Positions 1 to 5,314 of a stretch of 5,314 nt of DNA are shown piece by piece. Position 1 is the stretch's first letter. Every line of letters starts with the position of its first letter. The translations under genes were made by a program, and so were the position numbers. Source of the stretch: Rudanella sp. (GTDB lineage: Bacteria; Bacteroidota; Bacteroidia; Cytophagales; Spirosomataceae); the NCBI GenBank assembly GCA_026785985.1, contig JAJAYX010000217.1, positions 1 to 5,314 of the forward strand. Reading direction: 5' to 3'. Below the pieces are notes generated by a model, which did no database searches, was not told the origin of the DNA, and worked only from the letters and a program-made list of their open reading frames with translations.

Positions 1-102
1 GGCATACTCACCGTTCACGAGATGGCCTACTTCACCGCCTTTCACATTGACCATCATCTGGAGCCGACAAAGGTAAGAGTCATTAATGGCAGCGTAGCAT
101 AA
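1..102 (+). CDS. C-terminal end of a probable DinB-superfamily protein (partial)
   Basis: Reading frame 1 is open from the first base to a TAA at 100-102, giving 33 residues of a protein that begins outside the window. The visible part starts GILTVHEMAYFTAFHIDHHL and ends in VRVINGSVA. An aromatic-rich helix ending in a His cluster (HIDHH) resembles the last helix of DinB/YfiT-like four-helix metal-binding proteins, where a C-terminal histidine completes the metal site. That assignment is inference from a short tail, and the metal-binding residues in the rest of the protein cannot be seen. It lies 47 bp before engB on the same strand, so the two may share a transcript. A different small helical protein is possible. 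Confidence 0.45.
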   Translation, partial: GILTVHEMAYFTAFHIDHHLEPTKVRVINGSVA

Positions 103-149
103 TGACGCGAAGCCCGTAACTTTGCAACAGAGTCAACCCTGTAGTCAAC

Positions 150-782
150 ATGCACGTTAAATCCGCTGAATTTCTCGTTAGCAACACCGATCTGGACAAA
201 TGCCCCCGTCCCGACAAACCCGAGTACGCCTTTATTGGCCGTTCCAACGTCGGGAAATCGTCGCTGATCAATATGCTGGTGAGTCGGCATGGGCTGGCCA
301 AAACATCGGGAACACCGGGTAAGACCCAACTTGTTAACCATTTCCTCATTAATAAAGAATGGTATCTGGTCGATTTGCCGGGCTATGGCTTCGCGCAGGT
401 GGGCAAAGGCACCCGCGCCGGGTTCGCCCGCATGATCGACGGATATTTGACGACCCGCCCTAACCTGCTCTGTACGTTTGTATTGATTGACGGACGGATT
501 ATTCCCCAAAAAATCGACCTTGATTTCATCACCCGATTGGGCGAACAGGGCATTCCGTTCGTGCTGGTGTTTACCAAAACCGAAAAACTCAAATCGGGTG
601 GGTTGCAAAACATTCAGGATCGTTATAAAGTCGCGTTGCAGGAAATGGGTTGGGACGAGATTCCGCAGATGTTTCTAAGTTCGGCTTCGAGCCGGGCCGG
701 GCAAAAAGAACTGCTTGATTTTATCGAGCCGCTGAATCAGGCATTTGAACCGCCCAAGCTGCCAGGCGACCGGCCTTTTTAA
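150..782 (+). CDS. engB: Ribosome biogenesis GTP-binding protein EngB/YsxC (YihA)
   Basis: This 210-residue protein is full length for EngB, a TRAFAC-class GTPase that helps assemble the large ribosomal subunit and is essential in many bacteria. Visible motifs in order: G1 P-loop GRSNVGKSS at residues 30-38; G2 region with TSGTPGKTQ at 52-60, Thr55 being the expected switch I threonine; G3 DLPGYG at 75-80; the family signature LIDGR..PQKIDL at 112-124; G4 at 142-145; and G5 SSAS at 177-180. G4 reads TKTE where the family consensus is TKxD, a conservative Asp-to-Glu change in the guanine-specificity motif. The ATG at 150 puts the usual 25-30 residues ahead of the P-loop, so the start is well supported, although no Shine-Dalgarno sequence is seen, as is normal in Bacteroidota. 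The protein is cytoplasmic. It is followed after 21 bp by the sulfatase remnant. Confidence 0.97.
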   Translation: MHVKSAEFLVSNTDLDKCPRPDKPEYAFIGRSNVGKSSLINMLVSRHGLAKTSGTPGKTQLVNHFLINKEWYLVDLPGYGFAQVGKGTRAGFARMIDGYLTTRPNLLCTFVLIDGRIIPQKIDLDFITRLGEQGIPFVLVFTKTEKLKSGGLQNIQDRYKVALQEMGWDEIPQMFLSSASSRAGQKELLDFIEPLNQAFEPPKLPGDRPF

Positions 783-1455
783 GTACTTCTTCCGAAAAAC
801 GCCATGTTGCCTAACCGCACTTCCTATCGCCTATCGCTGCTCGTCTTGCTGCTTATGGCTACCGTATCACTCAGCCCAACAGCCCCGAAACGCCCACCCA
901 ATGTGGTGTTGATTTTCATGGACGATATGGGCTAAGGCGATTTGTCGTGCTACGGTGCATTGGGGTACACCACGCCCAACATTGACCGGCTGGGTAGCGA
1001 AGGTACTCGTTTCACCAACTTTCTGACAACGCAGGCCGTCTGCACGGCTTCGCGGGCGGCCCTGCTGACGGGCTGTTATCCGAACCGCTTGAGCCTGTCG
1101 GGTGCGCTGATGCCGTGGGCCACCAACGGGCTGCACCCCGACGAAGAAACTCTGGCGGAACTCCTCCGCGAACGGGGCTATGCAACCGGCGCATTCGGCA
1201 AACGGCATTTGGGCCATCATCCCGAATTTCTACCCCGCCAACAGGGTTTCGATGAGTATTTCGGACTCCCCTACTCCAACGATATGTGGCCGGTGAACGA
1301 TGACGGAACGTCGGCTACTTCGGGTCAAAAAGGCCGCTTCCCGTTGCTGCCCATGATCGACGGAGACTCGCCGGTGGACACCATCCGCACCCTGTTCGAC
1401 CAGGATCAGTTGACCAGGCGACTCACCGAACGGGCCGTTGGACTCATTAACAAAC

Positions 1456-1478
1456 ACCGGAACGGCAAGCCTTCCGGT
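1456..1478. repeat. Perfect 7-bp inverted repeat at the sulfatase deletion junction
   Basis: ACCGGAA at 1456-1462 and TTCCGGT at 1472-1478 are exact reverse complements with a 9-base spacer, which itself contains GGC/GCC. The repeat lies at the point where the sulfatase frame jumps from its N-terminal to its C-terminal part. Hairpins and short repeats are common deletion endpoints. A causal role here is inference. Confidence 0.45.
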
Positions 1479-1703
1479 CGGCGCAACGATGGCTATCCGC
1501 TGGGAATGAACGGGATACGGGGCGAAAACACGGAGAATTACGCCACCGAAGCGGGCCTGTACGATCTCCGTCACGATCCCGGCGAACGCTACGACATAAG
1601 CAAGCAACATCCCGAACTGAAAAAGGATCTGGAGAGTCTGGCCGAAAAAGCCCGCGCCGATCTGGGCGACGATATACAAAAACGAAAGGGAGCCAATGTT
1701 CGG

Positions 1704-1730
1704 GCGGGTAGGCAGGTTAGTACCACCCGC
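1704..1730. terminator. Hairpin between convergent genes, weak terminator candidate
   Basis: GCGGGT at 1704-1709 pairs with ACCCGC at 1725-1730, and inside it GGT (1715-1717) pairs with ACC (1722-1724) around a 4-base loop, leaving a 5-base bulge on one side. It overlaps the last codons of the sulfatase remnant and lies 6 bp past the stop of the minus-strand transglycosylase gene, which ends only 3 bp from the sulfatase stop. No T-rich tract follows on either strand, so a standard intrinsic terminator is doubtful. It may only be a structured 3' end. Confidence 0.22.
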
Positions 1731-1736
1731 TGAATC

Positions 1737-2948
1737 CTATTGCACTTTCCAGCTCACTTCCCAATCGGCTTTGGTTGTTTTGGGGACATAAATGCCAGCC
1801 AAACCCGTGTTGGGGTTCACGGCCAAAAGCGTAACGGGAACAATGGCCTTAGAAACCGATGAAACCATTTTGGTGGCCCGCAAATAGACCACCCCCCGTG
1901 CGTCAACGTCGTCTACCAGGGCATACAGCACATCGCCTGCTTTGAATTCATCTTCGGCAATGGTCACGTCCTGCCTGAGTTTGAAGGCCCAGCGTTCGCC
2001 TACTTTGGGTTTGCCCGCTTTGAGCAATCTGGCGGTCACGTCGCCGGAAAATTCATTGCTGACCAATTTGCTGTTGTCCGACAGGAGCCGTACCAGCACA
2101 CTATCCATCACGGCGGATTCGGGGCGGGTGGTGGCAAAAGGGTCATTTTCGATGGGATCGCCAATCGGTTCAGGTTCAGTATCGTTGAGCCAGCCCATGC
2201 GCCGGGCCTGTTCGCGTTCCTGCTCGTAGGGGTTGCCCGCAGAAGCCAGCAAACCACCATCGGCCCTATTCGCATAAAAACCCGCCCGGTTGAACAGTTC
2301 TTTCATCGCCAATGCCCGGTAGAGGTAATAGCCGGTTTCTTCGTTCAGCGTCAGGGCATAATAATCGCGATGACCCGCCCTGCGCACTTTGTTCTGAATC
2401 ATGCCGACTCCCCCGTTGTAGGCAGCCGCCACGAGAGTCCATGAGCCTAATTTTTTGTACAGAAATTTGATGTAGCGGGCAGCAGCCTCGGTCGATTTGC
2501 GCAGGTCTTCCCGCTCATCGGCGGGGCCGTCGATTTTGAGGCCCATGTCGCGGGCGGTCTCGTCCATAAACTGCCAATAACCCACAGCACCAGCGGTCGA
2601 AACGGCATCGGCCTTCCAATTGCTCTCGATCAGGGGCAAATATTTGAAATCATTGGGAACGTTGTGTTTAGCCAGAATCGGCTCAATAACGGCAAAATAA
2701 GGCTGTGAACGTTGTTTCAGGGCGTTCACGTGTTTCAGATAACCGCCACTGTTAGCCAGGGCCGAAGCCAACCTCAGCGAGACAGCCGCCTGCTCCGTTG
2801 GCACCATTTCGCCACTGAAATGCATTCGGCCAGTGGTGACCGGGGCTTTACGTGATTTCTGAGCCTGAACTGAAGAAAATGCAATAAGACAACTTGTAAA
2901 CATACTTATTGTTAGCCAGTTACAAAACTCTTTTCTTAGATTCAGCAC
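1737..2948 (-). CDS. Secreted lytic transglycosylase, SLT/MltD-like, with conserved C-terminal beta-rich domain (copy A)
   Basis: This 403-residue protein would cleave the MurNAc-GlcNAc bond of peptidoglycan in the periplasm, forming 1,6-anhydroMurNAc ends. A signal peptide spans about residues 1-29, with a probable cut after VQA. A helical lead region (about 44-97) carries IEPILAKHNVPNDFKYLP. The SLT catalytic domain (about 98-225) contains the catalytic Glu108 in LIES, then AGAVGYWQFM (119-128), DERED (144-148), STEAAARY (152-159) and AAAYNGGVG (174-182), in the order expected for family 1 lytic transglycosylases. An acidic, Pro-containing linker (about 233-297) leads to a beta-rich C-terminal domain (about 299-403), also found in the neighbouring paralogue. 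No LysM repeat is seen, unlike classical MltD. The start is GTG at 2948: no ATG lies between it and the upstream in-frame stop, and it gives a complete signal peptide, whereas internal Met16 would leave a very short one. It lies 62 bp downstream of copy B on the same strand. The SLT assignment is firm, but the substrate niche is not known. Confidence 0.94.
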   Translation of the reverse strand: MLNLRKEFCNWLTISMFTSCLIAFSSVQAQKSRKAPVTTGRMHFSGEMVPTEQAAVSLRLASALANSGGYLKHVNALKQRSQPYFAVIEPILAKHNVPNDFKYLPLIESNWKADAVSTAGAVGYWQFMDETARDMGLKIDGPADEREDLRKSTEAAARYIKFLYKKLGSWTLVAAAYNGGVGMIQNKVRRAGHRDYYALTLNEETGYYLYRALAMKELFNRAGFYANRADGGLLASAGNPYEQEREQARRMGWLNDTEPEPIGDPIENDPFATTRPESAVMDSVLVRLLSDNSKLVSNEFSGDVTARLLKAGKPKVGERWAFKLRQDVTIAEDEFKAGDVLYALVDDVDARGVVYLRATKMVSSVSKAIVPVTLLAVNPNTGLAGIYVPKTTKADWEVSWKVQ

Positions 2949-2964
2949 ACTTATTCGGTTTGGT

Positions 2965-2995
2965 TAAACATAGACTCAACGACAACAAGGTGAAA
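2965..2995 (-). promoter_or_regulatory. Possible Bacteroidota-type promoter for transglycosylase copy A
   Basis: On the minus strand TTTC (2995-2992) and TATGTTTA (2972-2965) are separated by 19 bp. The Bacteroidota consensus is TTTG, then TAnnTTTG with about this spacing, so each element has one mismatch. Transcription would start around 2958, leaving a leader of about 10 bases before GTG 2948. If real, copy A has its own promoter besides any read-through from copy B. AT-rich DNA gives such near-matches by chance. Confidence 0.25.
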
Positions 2996-3010
2996 AGTTG
3001 TATAGTTCGA

Positions 3011-4225
3011 TTAAAGTACTTTCCAGGTTGAAATCCAGCCCGCTTTCACCTGCTCCATATCGGGCAAACTGATCCCGATTCGCCCGGTTGAGGCATCCAC
3101 CGCCGAGAGTGTCATGTTGTAGGTTTCCCGATTTTCTTTTGAATAGAGCTTGTCGCCCCGCAGAAAAACCTTGTTTAGTTTGGGGTCGATATCTTCCACA
3201 ATGGCATAGAGCACATCGCCCTGATCGACCGTTTTACCATCGGCCATGCCATCGCGGGTGAGTTGAAACACCCAAACCTGCCCCCGTTTCAGCACGCCAG
3301 CCTTGGCCAAACGCGCTTTTATACCACCCCGAAACACATCGGCAGCATTCGGTAATGGGGTTTCCTGTTGGCGTTTGGCAGTGGCCGGATTTGCAAGAAC
3401 AGGTTGATTGGCAGCTAATTGCGTTTCGGCAATAATCATCGACTCGGCCAGCAGCGGCTTCTCTTCATCCAGGATAGCAGGCTTTATGTTCTTAAGCGGC
3501 TCACTAAGCGTTTTCCAGACATCGAGCGGCAGCACGGGCCGGTAGCTGACATAGTTATCGAACAACTCCTTAAAGGCAATGATCCGGTAAAGGTATTTCC
3601 CGGTTTCGGCGTTCAGGTGGAGGTAATAATAATCGGATTCGTGTTGCCGCTTAATGCTTGAGAGCAGGTTGCCAATACCATTGTTGTAGGCCGCAGCCGC
3701 CAACGTCCAGGAGCCAAGCCGCACATACAGAAAGCGCAGATACCGGCAAGCCGCGTCGGTCGATTTTAGCAGGTGCTGCCGTTCATCATTCTGATTATCA
3801 ACGGTTAAGCCCAGTTCGCGGGCCGTGGCGGGCATCAGTTGCCAATAGCCCACAGCCCCGGAACGCGACACGGCGTTGCCCCGCAATGAACTCTCTACCA
3901 AAGGAAGATATTTGAAATCAGCCGGGATTTTATATCGCTCCATGATTGGCTCGATAAGCGGAAAAAACGAGGCAGCCCGTTGGCGGATTTCGTATAAAGC
4001 CTGATTATAGCTGGATTTTTGCACCAGTGCAGACACCAACCGGCGGGCAACAGCTTCTTCGTGAACAGGCACGGCTTCTCCGCAGAAAAAAACGGGGGGC
4101 AGGTTTGCCCAGGCCGCCAACTCGTCGTCAAGTAGTTTGCCTGCATTTGTCGCTCCGTTGGTCACGGCACACGACGATCGCAGGCTGGTCAGGGCGACCA
4201 TCAACAACACTAAAAAATGCTTCAT
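3011..4225 (-). CDS. Secreted lytic transglycosylase, SLT/MltD-like, tandem paralogue (copy B)
   Basis: This 404-residue paralogue of the downstream gene has the same architecture. Signal peptide: MKHFLVLLMVALTSL, with a likely cut near residues 19-21. Cys19 follows RSS, which is a poor lipobox, so lipoprotein status is possible but unsupported. The helical region carries IEPIMERYKIPADFKYLP. The SLT domain (about 101-225) has catalytic Glu111 in LVES, SGAVGYWQLM (122-131), NDERQ (146-150), KSTDAACRY (154-162) and AAAYNNGIG (177-185). A variable linker (about 230-296) is followed by the shared C-terminal domain (about 297-404). By my hand alignment about 54 of 87 catalytic-core residues match copy A, while the linkers do not align, so the duplication is old and both copies are kept under selection. 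The expected role is peptidoglycan remodelling in the periplasm. ATG 4225 directly precedes a standard signal peptide. It is probably the first gene of a two-gene unit with copy A, transcribed from 4226-4385. Confidence 0.94.
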   Translation of the reverse strand: MKHFLVLLMVALTSLRSSCAVTNGATNAGKLLDDELAAWANLPPVFFCGEAVPVHEEAVARRLVSALVQKSSYNQALYEIRQRAASFFPLIEPIMERYKIPADFKYLPLVESSLRGNAVSRSGAVGYWQLMPATARELGLTVDNQNDERQHLLKSTDAACRYLRFLYVRLGSWTLAAAAYNNGIGNLLSSIKRQHESDYYYLHLNAETGKYLYRIIAFKELFDNYVSYRPVLPLDVWKTLSEPLKNIKPAILDEEKPLLAESMIIAETQLAANQPVLANPATAKRQQETPLPNAADVFRGGIKARLAKAGVLKRGQVWVFQLTRDGMADGKTVDQGDVLYAIVEDIDPKLNKVFLRGDKLYSKENRETYNMTLSAVDASTGRIGISLPDMEQVKAGWISTWKVL

Positions 4226-4385
4226 CGTTACGGAAGGTTCGTCTTTATCTCATTGGTTAGCAGAATACTCCACTAATCTTGTATGACTGAGGAGTACTCT
4301 ACTGACTTAGACGATAAAAAGTCGGTATGTAACGAGACTATCAGTACATAATTTATTTTGGTAATGGGATCACCCTTTCCCCAGC
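4226..4385. other. 160-bp intergenic region, probable control region of the transglycosylase pair
   Basis: This AT-rich stretch lies between the start of transglycosylase copy B and the 3' end of the esterase remnant, both on the minus strand. It must hold the promoter for copy B unless transcription reads through from upstream. I found no convincing TTTG/TAnnTTTG pair on the minus strand and no strong terminator after the esterase stop, only a weak GGG-ATCA-CCC hairpin near 4367-4376. The most ordered element is the inverted repeat at 4262-4300. Confidence 0.5.
4262..4300. repeat. Inverted repeat with embedded palindrome, operator candidate
   Basis: AGAATACTCC (4262-4271) and GGAGTACTCT (4291-4300) are reverse complements at 9 of 10 positions with a 19-bp spacer. 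The right arm contains the perfect palindrome GAGTACTC (4292-4299). Because the arms are near-palindromic, they also read as two similar sites 29 bp apart, close to three helical turns. It lies 37-75 bp upstream of the ATG of transglycosylase copy B, a usual place for a regulator site. No binding protein can be named, and no T-tract follows that would suggest a terminator. Confidence 0.4.
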
Positions 4386-5252
4386 TTACGCCAACGCTTT
4401 CCGCGCTTCGTGGTCGGGGTCGTTAACGAGGGTGGCCGTGTCGTCCAGAATCATGGTCTCGCCGTTTTGGGCGGTGTAGGGTTTCCAGGCTGGCAGGCCA
4501 CCCCCGTTTGGATTGCCGGTTTTCCTGAAGGCACCGGCCATTTTTTCCGACAACGTCCTGGGCCGTTTGCCTCCCTCCGTGTGGGTGAGCATGAGGTCGG
4601 TATTGTAGAACCAGAAACAAATGTCGTCGCAATGAAACGCCCGCATCCGGTTGTCGAACAGGGGCGGTTGCCAGCCCGAATCTCGATAGGCCGCGCCTTC
4701 GGGAAGTTTGGGGCGTAGGCATCCACAATGTCGCTCGTCTTATCACCAAAGCGCGGCTTCACTTTTTCTTTCACTTCGGCCAGCGAAACGTTTTCTGTTT
4801 TTGGGAATCCAAAGCGGGAGTCCAGACGTTGATTTTCAGACAGACTTCCGACACATCGTCGCAATTCCAGTGGTCAACTAACGAGGCATAGGTGTTGGCA
4901 TACCGCTTTTCCATGATCTGGGGGGCGGAGTTTCCCCACCACAAAGCCGGGCGAATATCGGTTCAGGCAGTGGGTTTTTGCGGAGGCATAAACCGGTTTT
5001 TCCCCGACGTATCGGCCCCGTAGGGTACGCCCAAGAATTGGTGAATGCCCCGCAGAATGAACCCACGAATTTTGCCGTGTTCCGTGTTGGCAACCGCGAT
5101 GTTGTCGCCCACAAACAGGAGTTGCTCGTCGCTTATGGGCTTTTTGACGGCCTTTGGCGGGGTTAGGGTTAGGGGCGACGCGATGGTGGGCGATACGCTC
5201 AAACCGGCTACACCGACTCCAAGCGAGTGTAAAAATTACCCTCGAAAGACAT
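4386..5252 (-). pseudogene. Type B carboxylesterase (para-nitrobenzyl esterase-like), decayed by frameshifts, stop and deletions
   Basis: Pieces of one alpha/beta-hydrolase carboxylesterase lie in order on the minus strand in changing frames. From 5252 the sequence reads MSFEGN and then, after a frame change near 5231-5238, FLHSLGVGVAGLSV, the typical tail of a Tat signal. The N-terminal part follows (VANTEHGKIRGFILRG, FLGVPYGADTSGKNRF) up to a TGA at 4965-4963. The same frame continues with IRPALWWGNSAPQIME, DHWN and LKINVWTPALDS to about 4800. The frame then changes to a late segment, VSLAEVKEKVKPRFGDK and AYAPNFPKARPIEI (4789-4679). It changes again at about 4679 to GWQPPLFDNRMRAFHCDD, YNTDLMLTHTEGGKRPR, TGNPNGGGLPAW and the C-terminus, ending TAA 4388-4386. 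The His in AFHC (4634-4632) fits the catalytic His, but the oxyanion HGGGF motif, the nucleophile GESAGG and the acidic residue are lost with the centre. The remnant is 867 bp, against roughly 1.5-1.6 kb for the family. No active product is possible. Confidence 0.92.
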
Positions 5253-5275
5253 AACAGGAAAAAGACTGGGCATCA

Positions 5276-5299
5276 ATCAGTAAACGTGCAATTACTGAT
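5276..5299. repeat. Perfect 8-bp inverted repeat upstream of the esterase remnant
   Basis: ATCAGTAA (5276-5283) and TTACTGAT (5292-5299) are exact reverse complements around an 8-bp spacer, a 24-bp dyad typical in size for a dimeric regulator site. It lies 23 bp upstream of the remnant ATG at 5252, near where a promoter is expected. It is flanked by two copies of GGGCAT (5268-5273 and 5300-5305). The rest of 5253-5314 holds no gene I can see. It may be a relict operator of the dead esterase gene or belong to a gene beyond the window edge. Confidence 0.4.
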
Positions 5300-5314
5300 G
5301 GGCATAATGGAACC

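Larger units (their letters stand above)
804..1733 (+). pseudogene. Type I (formylglycine) sulfatase, decayed: internal stop, damaged motif, central deletion
   Basis: From ATG 804 the frame encodes a signal peptide (hydrophobic residues about 11-22) and the start of an alkaline-phosphatase-superfamily sulfatase, PNVVLIFMDDMG, with metal-binding Asp40 and Asp41. A TAA at 933-935 (codon 44) then sits where the family has Tyr in DDMGYGD. The same frame continues with CYGA, the active-site motif CTASR (1041-1055, Cys being the residue converted to formylglycine), GFDEYFGLPYSND, and a C-terminal end with YDLRHDPGERYD. FGKWHLG is altered to FGKRHLG at 1203-1205. After INKHRN (about 1463) the sequence jumps to the C-terminal NGKPSGR.NDGYP region, so roughly 150-200 central residues are missing, including the HxPH and DNG metal/sulfate-binding motifs. 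With the stop ignored the frame is 309 codons, against about 450-520 in the family. Restart at TTG 942 would lack both aspartates and the central domain, so no active enzyme is expected. An intact copy would be a periplasmic sulfate-ester hydrolase, often used on polysaccharides. Confidence 0.92.

Noticed and set aside
54..608. Long minus-strand open frame opposite engB (184 codons)
   Set aside because: It lies antisense to a clear EngB gene, shows no recognisable domain, and arises from codon bias of the sense strand.
1230..1679. Minus-strand open frame of 149 codons opposite the sulfatase remnant
   Set aside because: The opposite strand carries unmistakable sulfatase motifs. The antisense protein looks like no family and is a shadow.
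942..1733. Separate functional 263-aa protein starting at TTG 942
   Set aside because: It begins in the middle of a conserved sulfatase motif, lacks signal peptide and metal-binding aspartates, and is missing the central domain.
2951..2971. Tiny minus-strand frame ATG...TAA (MFNQTE) just before transglycosylase A
   Set aside because: It has six codons and no sign of a leader-peptide mechanism. It overlaps the promoter candidate and is expected by chance.
4361..4376. GGG-TGAT-CCC hairpin after the esterase stop as a terminator
   Set aside because: The stem has only three base pairs with no T-tract, too weak to call.
4410..4718. Plus-strand open frame of 102 codons within the esterase remnant
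   Set aside because: The minus strand holds the esterase C-terminal sequence in order. The plus-strand frame has no recognisable domain.
5158..5176. Telomere-like GGGTTAGGGTTAGGGG
   Set aside because: It has only two units and encodes a Pro/Thr-rich spacer (SPLTLTPP) after the esterase signal region on the minus strand.

Overview
The window looks like chromosomal DNA of a member of the Bacteroidota, probably a Cytophagales bacterium of the Spirosoma type. This is inferred from protein style: periplasmic sulfatase and Tat-type carboxylesterase remnants, secreted lytic transglycosylases, start sites without clear Shine-Dalgarno sequences, and moderate-to-high GC. No RNA gene, CRISPR array, insertion sequence or phage gene was seen.

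Layout. Bases 1-102 hold the C-terminal end of a probable DinB-superfamily protein. Bases 150-782 (+) encode the intact ribosome-assembly GTPase EngB/YsxC. Bases 804-1733 (+) are a decayed type I sulfatase gene with an in-frame stop in its first metal-binding motif, a damaged conserved motif and a missing central third. Bases 1737-2948 and 3011-4225, both on the minus strand, encode two intact paralogous secreted lytic transglycosylases of almost equal length (403 and 404 aa). They share a catalytic SLT domain and the same C-terminal beta-rich domain. Bases 4386-5252 (minus) are a heavily decayed type B carboxylesterase gene with at least four lesions. Bases 5253-5314 hold its upstream region, with a perfect inverted repeat.

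How the parts relate. The two transglycosylases form a tandem duplication, are probably co-transcribed from a promoter between 4226 and 4385, and would act together on periplasmic peptidoglycan. The two pseudogenes beside them are secreted hydrolases that decayed in the same way: both termini are still readable, the centre is lost, and nonsense mutations are present. This suggests relaxed selection on catabolic functions in this lineage, while EngB and the wall enzymes stay intact.

I found no obviously new multi-gene system. The point most worth following is the shared C-terminal domain of the transglycosylase pair, whose spacing and motifs resemble the C-terminal domain of Bacteroidota conjugation protein TraM. 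The parallel decay of two neighbouring hydrolase genes is the second.
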